DNA of 12,277 bases from assembly GCA_964569765.1 (NCBI GenBank), contig CAZMVY010000147.1, positions 1 through 12,277 on the forward strand, read 5' to 3'. The notes below the pieces were generated by a model. The model searched no databases. It saw only the letters and a program-made list of their open reading frames with translations, and was not told the origin of the DNA. Position 1 is the first letter of the stretch. The number at the start of each line of letters is the position of its first letter. Shown piece by piece: positions 6,401 through 12,277 of this stretch. Both the position numbers and the translations under genes were made by a program. The DNA is from CAZMVY01 sp964569765 (GTDB lineage: Bacteria; Planctomycetota; Phycisphaerae; UBA1845; PWPN01).

Positions 6401-8012
6401 CGCCGGCACAGACCGCTATGCCCTGATGATTGCACAGGCCCTGATCGGGCTGGGGCAGCATGACGAGGGGCGTGCGGAGCTCGCGAAGATTCCCGCGTCG
6501 TCGCCGTACCATCGCCCCGCCCTGCATCTGCTCGCGACGGATCTTCGCGGTGCAGGCAAGACGGATGAGGCGATCAAGGTCTTGCAGGCCCTGGTCGAGT
6601 CCCGCCCGGACGAGACGACCGTGGCCTATGAGCTGGCGGACGCGCTGACGCAGGCCGGCCGCTACGACGAGGCGGCGCAGGTGGTACGGGACCAGATTGC
6701 GCGGTTCGCACCGAGGACATCCGAGGCGACCAACTGGAAGACGCTTCTGGCGACCATTGCGGCAAAGAAGCGCGACTGGCCGGGCGCCATCGAGGCCATG
6801 CAGGAAGTGGTCAACACGTTTCCGCAGCAGCGCGCGTTCCGCTGGCAACTCGCGCTGTACCACCTGGCGGCAGGGCATATCGAACCCGCCGCCGAGCTCC
6901 TTGCCGACGAACCCGCCGACTCCCTGCTGGCAGCTGTTGTGCGTTCGCTCGTCGCCGGACAGGCAGGATCCCGGCCGGCGGCCGCCGCGCAGCCGGTCGC
7001 CTTCGAACCGATCATCGCAGACCCCCGATCGTCGGAAACGACTCGCCTGACGTACCTGTTGACGACCCTCGCGAATCGGTCCGATCCGCAGGGCGTCCTC
7101 AAGGCCCGGGATGGCGTGAACACGGCGCTGGCGGACCTGGCCCGGGCCTACCTCGCGTCGCCGTCCGCCGGGAACGAGAAGGGACGGCAGGCCTGCGCCC
7201 TGCTGGCGCAGGCCATGATCGCCCGGGTGTACGGGCTTGTCCCCCTGGCGGATTACTTCTGCGAAGAGGCGGACAAACTCGATGCGGGCTCGCCGCTGAT
7301 TGCGCCGGTCTGGCTGCCGGTGCTCGCCCAACTGGGCAAGCGCGAACAGGCGGCCAGGGTGGGCGCGGCCGGCCGGGCGGCCTTGGGCAAGACCCGGTGG
7401 GCGCTCGAGGCGAGCGTGTGGGAGGCGATGGCCGCGAACGACAACGAGGCCGTGATTCGGAGGATTCAGGAGGCGGAGAAGGCCGGATCCGTCAGCCCGG
7501 CCATGATGACCGCCGCGGGTGCGGCTTTGACAAGACAGGGGCGGCTTGCAGAGGCGCTGCAGCGGTTCGAGGGGGCCCTGGCCGCGGATCCGGACGACGC
7601 CGAGACGAACAACAACGTCGCCTACCTCCTTGCCGAGGTGAAGGCGGACGATTCCGCCGCTCTGGACCGCGCCATGGCGCTGATCGAGAAGTCGCTGAGC
7701 CGCAAGCCCGACGATCCCGGCATCCTGGAGACGCGCGGGTGGATCCGCGTGAAGCGTGGCGAGGCGCAGGCGGCGCTGTCCGACTTCACGCGCGTGATCG
7801 AGCTTCTTCGGAACGACCCGAGAGTGCACTACCACCTCGGCGTGTGCTACCACAAACTCGGACAGAACGACATGGCGCGGCTTCACCTGGCCAATGCCGT
7901 CCGGTCCGGCGGCGCCGATCTTCCTGAGGCCAGACTGGCGAGCGAGCTGCTCAAGACGCTGCCGGCGACGACGCGTCCGGCGGCATCCGCACCGGTGGCG
8001 CCGGCGAAGTGA
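3420..8012 (+). CDS. Giant membrane-anchored TPR-repeat protein (PrsT-like style)
   Basis: The product has 1530 residues. One N-terminal hydrophobic segment (about 6-25, flanked by Lys/Arg) looks like an uncleaved signal anchor that would put the rest outside the inner membrane. Nearly all the remainder is tetratricopeptide-type helical repeats with the usual small-residue pattern, for example around residues 65-98, 346-372, 415-448, 1067-1096 and 1367-1505. Residues about 162-220 are Ala/Glu/Arg-rich and may form a coiled coil. The last repeats ('NNNVAYLLAE', 'LETRGWIRVKRGEAQAALSDF', 'YHLGVCYHKLGQ') follow the pattern seen at the C-terminus of PrsT-type TPR proteins of PEP-CTERM loci, which are usually much shorter. 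The protein ends in a Pro/Ala/Thr tail (1514-1530). No catalytic domain is apparent, so the role is probably scaffolding in the envelope. It follows the acyltransferase by 109 bases. Confidence 0.88.
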   Translation: MKSRQAITWLVLISVVAAGTLLWLWTRHRNAEGRVLARGIIAMQQNDVNQAVGLFQEARRRYPQSYPAAYWLAVAELRLGQTDEARRTAQEAAQLAPQKPEPWVVRAAAFRFDANRKHDALVRVPSETEFLAAEALCGEALAALERAEQIAGSRENADVLAERGLCRRTMADLYRWREETSRREADRLAGTDPARAAALRKEAEAAGQKAREAAEQGLASLLASLRSKPDNARAAEAAQDLAMDLGKHEVVVEAYEQLVAAKAVSERAAVQAAQSLVARAAAPVMADDWKASQRAVDILSTYIESHPKSYCIDARVLLARTLLLRDERKAAAAAVDRVLELEPNNAWGRLLRAQLLMADGKPEEAKQILQPLGTVMRDFVPYKLTMAVVQRQTGYPQVERQLYREVLDLDPGNADAHLALIGALLAEGQTGPAETQLAAALNAAPTDERIVRFAVEYWLDRGRGNQALEVLDRIARSPNLSIGARETVADLYVRVGRPDEAEAILRQLGSGEASGAGVRQKAVLAKLAIARGRISEGRRTFEELVAANPKWAPGQLELARALVQENRCEEATRAAREAVALDSRDIALQLGAAEVLAGCGILEEAQSLCEKVLLQAPNNQTALRLAARIDLMQQDYDSAGKRFEALNAMTGQKVQDWAIQAGLAYREGRYARCVEICGERTEPEAMWMTAAALSRMGRNEEAARKLASLIELQPEFGQAYDRLVQIWLAIDTPAGAMERLHTLKNARPLPLALSKGAILAAMGKIDDSIAIYNAILADGATASKPKAVVALRDALATCYRAKKDPANELKQFEALAAVPETRIEGEIRMYRFYLRQRRVEQAAEVLDRLSRGAGDGEAAIPLRLRLASAYVEVGQGDKALAELNQVIAVRSDLPQLVERKVRVCLAAGKVDDALSTVTDALHRWPDELNLLRALVDVQAARRDYPAALAALDRMALGGETARLESRYARAGLLVRMGLYADAIEILRSLTQTASAGTDRYALMIAQALIGLGQHDEGRAELAKIPASSPYHRPALHLLATDLRGAGKTDEAIKVLQALVESRPDETTVAYELADALTQAGRYDEAAQVVRDQIARFAPRTSEATNWKTLLATIAAKKRDWPGAIEAMQEVVNTFPQQRAFRWQLALYHLAAGHIEPAAELLADEPADSLLAAVVRSLVAGQAGSRPAAAAQPVAFEPIIADPRSSETTRLTYLLTTLANRSDPQGVLKARDGVNTALADLARAYLASPSAGNEKGRQACALLAQAMIARVYGLVPLADYFCEEADKLDAGSPLIAPVWLPVLAQLGKREQAARVGAAGRAALGKTRWALEASVWEAMAANDNEAVIRRIQEAEKAGSVSPAMMTAAGAALTRQGRLAEALQRFEGALAADPDDAETNNNVAYLLAEVKADDSAALDRAMALIEKSLSRKPDDPGILETRGWIRVKRGEAQAALSDFTRVIELLRNDPRVHYHLGVCYHKLGQNDMARLHLANAVRSGGADLPEARLASELLKTLPATTRPAASAPVAPAK

Positions 8013-8038
8013 GGACGGCGGTTGTCTTTCGCAGGTGG

Positions 8039-8076
8039 CGGGGCGCAGACGGACTGCGATGCGGCGGTGCGCCCCG
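8039..8076. terminator. Hairpin in the convergent gap between the TPR and DUF1080 genes
   Basis: CGGGGCGCA at 8039-8047 is the exact inverted complement of TGCGCCCCG at 8068-8076, giving a nine-pair stem with a 20-base loop. It occupies the 72-base gap between two converging genes, where a two-way terminator is expected. There is no T-tract on either side, so termination efficiency cannot be judged. Confidence 0.45.
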
Positions 8077-8084
8077 TCGGCGAC

Positions 8085-9320
8085 TCACTCGCTCTCGCGT
8101 CGGGCGGTCTCCCGCACCGGCGCAAGGGGCTTGTAGTACACATCCTTGAACCGGATCTTCATGGCCTCGCCGGAGTGCATCTGCAGTGCGAACATGCCCG
8201 CGCGCGGCAGCTTGTCGTCTGTCAGATCGCTGATCGGCCAGCCGTTCAGATGAACGAGGATGTGCGGGCCGACCGACTGCACTTCGAGTTCGTTCCACTG
8301 CTTCACGCGGTACATCGCATCCTTGAGGGCATCCCACTGATCCATGTTCAGCCAGCCGCGGCCGGCGGGGCCGTAGATCAGGCCGGTGTGCTGGCCCGGC
8401 TTGCTGGAGATCTCCGCCTGCGGGCCGTTGATGTCCACGCCGGCGATCGTGCTGTGAAAGAAGAACCCGCTGTTGCCCGTCTGCGACTCGCACAGGAACT
8501 TCAGTTTCACGTAGAAATCGCCGTACGGCTTGTCGCTGAGCAGGTAGCAGTAGGCGGCGTTCTGCCGGCACTGTGCGACGATCTCGCCGTTCTCGACGGT
8601 CCATTTTTCCCTGCCGGCGACGTGCCAGCCCGCCAGCGACTGGCCGTCGAAGAGCGGCGTGAAGCCCCGGTTCTCGTCGAGCGGCCGGATGCGGATGTTG
8701 CGGAAGCGCACGTGCACGGGCGGCTGCCTGCCCTGGTGGACCTGAAGCGCAATGATGCCGCGGGTGAACTGGGAGTCATGGAAGTCGGCGGTGCCGATGC
8801 CGTTGATCTCGACGGTGACGTGGTCGCCGATCGCCGTGATGCGATACCGGTTCCAGTCCCTCGGTCTGACGGCGTGCGCCGCCTCGCCCTTCGGAAGGGC
8901 GATCCATTGGCGCTTGCCGCCTTCGTCATACACGCCGTTGTGCTTCTCGCTGCCGCTCGGGTCGAAGTCGGCCTGCCAGCCGTACATCGTGCCGTTGATC
9001 ACGTGGCTGCGGAACTGGATGCCGCTGTTGCCGTCGCCCTCGTGCCGGCCTTCCAGCTCCAGGACGAAGTCCGCGTATTCCTTCTCGGTAACGAGCCAGC
9101 CGTAACGGCCGTCGCCGGTCCTGCCGACGATCTCGCCGTTTTCGACGTACCACTTTCCGCCACCGACCTGCCTCCAGCCGGCCAGGTCCTTGCCGCCGGC
9201 ATACAGAGAGGTCCACCCGCTTGCTTCATTGCCGGTACAACCGGCCGCACAGGGCAGACACGCGAGACATCCGATCACCAGACCGATTTGCCAGTATCCG
9301 AAACGTCGTACGCCTGTCAT
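8085..9320 (-). CDS. Lipoprotein with two tandem DUF1080 (3-keto-disaccharide hydrolase) domains
   Basis: This 411-residue protein has a lipoprotein signal: a basic start, a hydrophobic stretch from about 11 to 26, and a lipobox ending AAGC, with Cys28 as the probable lipidated residue. Two copies of a DUF1080 (PF06439) jelly-roll domain follow, about residues 35-213 and 219-399. Each starts with a 'LY/LF.G..LAGW' motif, then 'KW.VENGEIV', 'GNSGI/F.F.S' and an ending like 'VRFRNIRIRPL' or 'IRFKDVYYKPL'. DUF1080 proteins are abundant in planctomycetes and some cleave 3-keto-glycosides, so a role in carbohydrate breakdown at the cell surface is plausible but unproven. The start at 9320 is preferred over an in-frame ATG at 9347 because AGGGA lies six bases upstream and the signal peptide then begins at once. 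It is convergent with the TPR gene and divergent from metH. Confidence 0.92.
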   Translation of the reverse strand: MTGVRRFGYWQIGLVIGCLACLPCAAGCTGNEASGWTSLYAGGKDLAGWRQVGGGKWYVENGEIVGRTGDGRYGWLVTEKEYADFVLELEGRHEGDGNSGIQFRSHVINGTMYGWQADFDPSGSEKHNGVYDEGGKRQWIALPKGEAAHAVRPRDWNRYRITAIGDHVTVEINGIGTADFHDSQFTRGIIALQVHQGRQPPVHVRFRNIRIRPLDENRGFTPLFDGQSLAGWHVAGREKWTVENGEIVAQCRQNAAYCYLLSDKPYGDFYVKLKFLCESQTGNSGFFFHSTIAGVDINGPQAEISSKPGQHTGLIYGPAGRGWLNMDQWDALKDAMYRVKQWNELEVQSVGPHILVHLNGWPISDLTDDKLPRAGMFALQMHSGEAMKIRFKDVYYKPLAPVRETARRESE

Positions 9321-9326
9321 CTTTCG

Positions 9327-9331
9327 TCCCT
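9327..9331 (-). promoter_or_regulatory. Ribosome binding site selecting the DUF1080 lipoprotein start
   Basis: On the minus strand AGGGA lies six bases before the ATG at 9320. The alternative in-frame ATG at 9347 has no such site. Confidence 0.6.
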
Positions 9332-9360
9332 TTCTTGACGAATCCAACGATCCGGGGCGG

Positions 9361-9389
9361 AGAATAGCCGATTCGGCGAACGACGGAAA
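9361..9389 (-). promoter_or_regulatory. Weak candidate promoter for the DUF1080 lipoprotein gene
   Basis: Read on the minus strand, TTTCCG (9389-9384) and TATTCT (9366-9361) are 17 bases apart and lie about 40 bases before the start codon. The -10 match is fair and the -35 match poor, so this is only a suggestion from position. Confidence 0.2.
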
Positions 9390-9402
9390 GCGCGCGGAGA
9401 AT

Positions 9403-9561
9403 GTGTCTGTCGCCCCTTCGGCGTCCGGTGTTCACCGGTGGTCGGGGCCGGAGCTCGTGCTGAAGTGCCTGCTGGGCTTTCACAGGGTCACGAACTACGA
9501 TTGGGTGCGGATGGAGTACGGCGACCTGATCGGGACGCCGATCCAGAAGTCGGCTACGTGA
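9403..9561 (+). CDS. Possible small protein just upstream of metH
   Basis: A frame open from at least 9403 to a TGA at 9559-9561 gives 52 residues if the GTG at 9403 is used; a GTG at 9457 would give 34. Its codons end almost always in G or C (most strongly from 9421 on) and the product is balanced in composition, with segments such as 'LVLKCLLGFHRV' and 'YDWVRMEYGDLIGTPIQ', unlike the Arg/Ala/Gly-rich products of shadow frames here. It ends six bases before the metH start, as an operon partner would. I do not recognise it. It could be a small gene, a leader peptide or the remnant of a longer gene cut by rearrangement. The start is uncertain: GGAG at 9396-9399 is rather close to the GTG. Confidence 0.42.
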   Translation: MSVAPSASGVHRWSGPELVLKCLLGFHRVTNYDWVRMEYGDLIGTPIQKSAT

Positions 9562-9567
9562 GGCGCG

Positions 9568-12277
9568 ATGGAATCCGAGTTCCTGCGAGCACTGGAAGAA
9601 CGCGTCCTGGTCTTCGACGGGGCGATGGGGACGAACGTCCATCGCTACGAACTGCCCCTGTCTGACTACAACGGCCTCGAGAACTGCACGGAGATTCTGA
9701 ATCTCACGCGGCCGGACGTGATCCGTGAGATCCATTCGTCGTTCCTCCAGGTCGGCTGCGACGCGATCGAGACGAACACGTTCGGGGCGAACAAGATCGT
9801 CTTCGCCGAGTTCGGCCTGGTCGACCGCGTGTACGAGGTCAACCGGCGGGCGGCGGAGATTGCACGCGAGGCCGCTGCGGAGTGCAGCACGCCGGAGCGG
9901 CCGCGATTCGTCGTCGGCTCGATGGGGCCGGGCACGAAGCTGCCGTCTCTGCGGCACACGACATGGGACGTTCTGCAGGAGAGCTATGCCGAGCAGGCCG
10001 GCGGGCTTCTCGACGGCGGCGTGGACGTGCTGCTGATCGAGACGTGCCAGGACATCCTGCAGGCGAAGGCGGCGATTGCCGGCATCGAGCGGGCGATGGG
10101 CGAGAAGGGCCGTCGCGTGCCGATGATGGTTCAGGTCACGATGGAGACGACGGGGACGATGCTCGTCGGCACGGATATGGCCGCCGCCGTGGCCGCGATC
10201 GAGGCGTATCCGCAGGTGGAGGTGTTCGGGCTCAACTGTGCCACGGGGCCCGAGCAGATGAGCGAGCATGTTCGATACCTGAGCGCCAACTGGCCGCGGC
10301 GGATCAGCGTGCTGCCCAATGCGGGGCTGCCGCAACTGGTGGATGGCAAGCCGCACTACCCGCTCACCCCGGCGGAGCTGGCGCGCTGGCTCAAGGAGTT
10401 TGTCGAGGTTGACGGCGTGAACATCGTCGGCGGCTGCTGCGGGACGACGCCCGAGCATCTGCGGGCGGTCGTCGCGGCAGTCGGGACGCGTCCGCCGAAG
10501 GGCCGCCGAGTCTCATGCGAACCTACCGTATCGAGTCTCTATCAGGCCGTGCCGATTCGGCAGGACAACAGTTTCCTCATCGTCGGCGAGCGGACGAACG
10601 CCAACGGCTCGCGGAAGTTCCGCAAGCTGCTCGAGGCCGAGGACCTTGACGGCATGGTGGAGATGGCGAAGGAGCAGGTCCGCGACGGCAGCCACGTGAT
10701 TGATGTATGCGCGGCATACGTGGGCCGCGATGAGATGAAGGACATGACGCGGCTGATCTCGCGCCTGGCTACCGAGGTGACCGTGCCGCTGATGATCGAC
10801 TCTACGGAGCCGCCGGTCATCGAGGCATCGCTGAAGCTGTGCGGCGGCCGGTGCATCGTCAACAGCGTCAACCTGGAAGACGGCGAGAGGCGCTGCGCCG
10901 CCGTGCTGCCGATGTGTCGCAAGTACGGCGCGGCCGTCGTGGCGCTGACGATCGACGAGGAGGGCATGGCGAAGACGGCGGACCGGAAGGTAGCGGTCGC
11001 GCACCGCATCTTTAGGTTGGCAACGCAGAAGTACGGCATGCGACCGGGCGACATTCTTTTCGACCCGCTCACGTTCACGATCTGCACGGGCAACGAGGAG
11101 GATCGGCGCCTTGCGATCGAGACGCTCGATGCGGTCGAGCGGATCAAGAAGGAGCTTCCCGGCTGCTACACGAGCCTCGGCGTCTCCAACGTGAGCTTCG
11201 GGATCGACCCGGCGGCGCGACACGTGCTCAACAGCGCGTTTCTGCACTATGCGTGCCAACGCGGGCTCGATGCGGCGATCGTGCACGCCTCCGGTATCAC
11301 GCCGCTCTTCCAGATCGACGAGCGGCAGCGAGAGGCGGCGCGGCGGCTGATCTTCGACGAGCGCGACGGTGGCGATCCGTTGCAGGCGTTTCTGGCGATG
11401 TTCGCGGGGGAGAAGCCCCGAGCGAAGCGCACCGCGGCCACCGATCGCCCCGTGGAGGAACGGCTCAAGCAGCGGATCATTGACGGGGACCGCGCCGGTC
11501 TGGAGGACGACATCGACGAGGCGATGAAGGCGTACCCGCCGCTGGAGATCATCAACCGGTTTCTGCTCGACGGGATGAAGGTGGTCGGCGATCTGTTCGG
11601 GTCTGGGCAGATGCAGTTGCCGTTCGTGCTCCAGTCGGCCGAGACGATGAAGGCGGCCGTGCGGCATCTTGAGGCGCACATGGAGAAGATCGAGGGCAGT
11701 TCGAAGGGCAAGATCGTTCTCGCGACGGTCAAGGGCGACGTGCACGACATCGGCAAGAACCTCGTCGACATCCTGCTGACGAACAACGGGTACACGGTCT
11801 ACAACCTCGGCATCAAGCAGCCGATCAACAGCATCATCGACGCGTGGCAGCAGCACGAGGCCGACGCGATCGGCATGTCGGGTCTGCTGGTCAAGAGCGC
11901 GCTTGTGATGCGTGAGAACCTCGAGGTGCTTAATGAGCGCGGGCTGACGCCGACGGTGATCCTGGGCGGCGCGGCGCTCACGCGGAAGTACGTGGAGCAG
12001 GATCTACGGGCGATTTACAGAGGTCCGCTTGCGTATGCCCGCGACGCGTTCGAGGGGCTGCATCTGATGGAGCGGATCATCTCGGGTTCCGCGTTCCGGG
12101 TTCCGGGTTCCGGGGTTGAGGAGCGGCAGGGAGCGGCAGACGCGGAGACACCGAGACGCGGGGAGCAAGAAGGACGCGGAGACACGGGGACGCGGGGACA
12201 CGAGGAAGTTGCGGTCTCCGCGTCTCCGCGTCTCCGCGTCCCCGTGTCTCTTCGTTCCGCCATCGCAACCGATGTTC
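9568..12277 (+). CDS. metH: Cobalamin-dependent methionine synthase, 3' end outside the window
   Basis: This enzyme transfers the methyl group of methyltetrahydrofolate to homocysteine through cobalamin in the cytoplasm. The 903 residues present run in the standard domain order. The homocysteine-binding barrel (about 1-295) has 'DGAMGTN' near the start and the zinc ligands Cys224 and Cys290-Cys291. The pterin-binding barrel (about 335-600) begins at 'IVGERTNANGS' (338-348). The helical cap is about 628-708. The cobalamin domain (about 715-838) has DVHDIGKN with the lower-ligand His726, 'MSGLL' with Ser771, and 'GGAAL' (800-804). From residue 840 the frame runs on without a stop through two low-complexity repeat blocks to the window edge, so it cannot be said whether a reactivation domain follows. 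The ATG at 9568, with GAGG four bases upstream, puts the first barrel where it should start. No cobalamin or SAM riboswitch was recognised upstream. Confidence 0.95.
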   Translation, partial: MESEFLRALEERVLVFDGAMGTNVHRYELPLSDYNGLENCTEILNLTRPDVIREIHSSFLQVGCDAIETNTFGANKIVFAEFGLVDRVYEVNRRAAEIAREAAAECSTPERPRFVVGSMGPGTKLPSLRHTTWDVLQESYAEQAGGLLDGGVDVLLIETCQDILQAKAAIAGIERAMGEKGRRVPMMVQVTMETTGTMLVGTDMAAAVAAIEAYPQVEVFGLNCATGPEQMSEHVRYLSANWPRRISVLPNAGLPQLVDGKPHYPLTPAELARWLKEFVEVDGVNIVGGCCGTTPEHLRAVVAAVGTRPPKGRRVSCEPTVSSLYQAVPIRQDNSFLIVGERTNANGSRKFRKLLEAEDLDGMVEMAKEQVRDGSHVIDVCAAYVGRDEMKDMTRLISRLATEVTVPLMIDSTEPPVIEASLKLCGGRCIVNSVNLEDGERRCAAVLPMCRKYGAAVVALTIDEEGMAKTADRKVAVAHRIFRLATQKYGMRPGDILFDPLTFTICTGNEEDRRLAIETLDAVERIKKELPGCYTSLGVSNVSFGIDPAARHVLNSAFLHYACQRGLDAAIVHASGITPLFQIDERQREAARRLIFDERDGGDPLQAFLAMFAGEKPRAKRTAATDRPVEERLKQRIIDGDRAGLEDDIDEAMKAYPPLEIINRFLLDGMKVVGDLFGSGQMQLPFVLQSAETMKAAVRHLEAHMEKIEGSSKGKIVLATVKGDVHDIGKNLVDILLTNNGYTVYNLGIKQPINSIIDAWQQHEADAIGMSGLLVKSALVMRENLEVLNERGLTPTVILGGAALTRKYVEQDLRAIYRGPLAYARDAFEGLHLMERIISGSAFRVPGSGVEERQGAADAETPRRGEQEGRGDTGTRGHEEVAVSASPRLRVPVSLRSAIATDV
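12084..12111. repeat. Tandem seven-base repeat (GGGTTCC type), four copies
   Basis: Four adjacent heptamers read GGGTTCC, GCGTTCC, GGGTTCC, GGGTTCC and then degenerate. They lie in frame in metH directly after the cobalamin domain and encode Arg-Val-Pro-Gly-Ser-like residues. Arrays of this style are usually intergenic, so being within an open reading frame is unusual. Confidence 0.8.
12138..12250. repeat. GC-rich low-complexity block with a long inverted repeat
   Basis: The left half is made of variants of GACGCGGAGACAC and the right half of their inverted complement. The best exact arms are 17 bases, at 12179-12195 and 12234-12250, separated by 38 bases. The right half contains GTCTCCGC three times in a row (12214-12237). 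The transcript could fold into a strong hairpin. The metH frame passes through with no stop. It could be a dispersed genomic repeat inserted in a protein linker. Confidence 0.75.

Noticed and set aside
5967..7886. Minus-strand open frame of 639 codons inside the TPR gene
   Set aside because: Length alone is expected opposite a GC-rich repeat gene; the product is Arg/Gly/Leu-rich and has no recognisable domain or ribosome binding site.
8022..9338. Plus-strand open frame of 438 codons opposite the DUF1080 gene
   Set aside because: The minus strand has two clear DUF1080 domains and a lipoprotein signal; the plus frame has none and is a shadow.
9321..9567. Cobalamin, SAM or SAH riboswitch ahead of metH
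   Set aside because: These are common ahead of methionine synthase genes, but no B12 box or other recognisable core motif was found in this gap.
9226..11856. Two long minus-strand frames opposite metH
   Set aside because: They are His/Arg/Asp-rich antisense shadows of a gene whose zinc and cobalamin ligands are all visible on the plus strand.
12004..12268. Short minus-strand frames at the right edge
   Set aside because: They are translations of the low-complexity repeats (Ser-Pro-Arg-Leu-Arg-Val and Pro-Gly-Thr-Arg-Asn runs), not genes.

Overview
This is a GC-rich bacterial window that most resembles a planctomycete, perhaps of the Phycisphaerae type. That placement is inference from protein style: a secreted protein ending in two dockerin-like EF-hand repeats of the 'DVDLADF...CFNGPNRP' kind, a lipoprotein with two DUF1080 domains, and GC-rich low-complexity repeats. 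No rRNA, tRNA, CRISPR array, transposase or phage gene was seen.

Layout, left to right. Bases 1-274 hold no convincing gene, but contain a candidate terminator (139-167) and a candidate promoter and strong ribosome binding site for the first gene. Bases 275-1207 (+) encode a secreted beta-sandwich protein with a dockerin-like tail. Bases 1208-1493 are non-coding with one GC-rich hairpin. Bases 1494-2501 (+) encode a patatin-like phospholipase that overlaps by 13 bases a FeeM-like (N-acyl amino acid synthase family) acyltransferase at 2489-3310 (+). About 110 bases downstream, with a possible promoter of its own, a 1530-residue membrane-anchored TPR protein runs from 3420 to 8012 (+). It faces a convergent lipoprotein gene with two DUF1080 domains (8085-9320, -), and a hairpin lies between them. 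Divergent from that, after a 247-base gap that may hold a small gene (9403-9561, +), comes a cobalamin-dependent methionine synthase (9568 to beyond the window end, +). Its cobalamin domain is followed in frame by two low-complexity repeat blocks.

How the genes may work together. The patatin and the FeeM-like enzyme are translationally overlapping, so a joint lipid function is likely: the lipase could free acyl chains and the acyltransferase could move acyl chains to an amino group. The large TPR protein next to them recalls the PrsT-type TPR proteins and FeeM-related acyltransferases known from PEP-CTERM/exosortase loci. No exosortase or PEP-CTERM tail is visible here, so that link is only a hypothesis. 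The dockerin-like protein, the DUF1080 lipoprotein and the TPR protein are probably all envelope or extracellular. The methionine synthase is a housekeeping gene with no visible functional tie to the rest.
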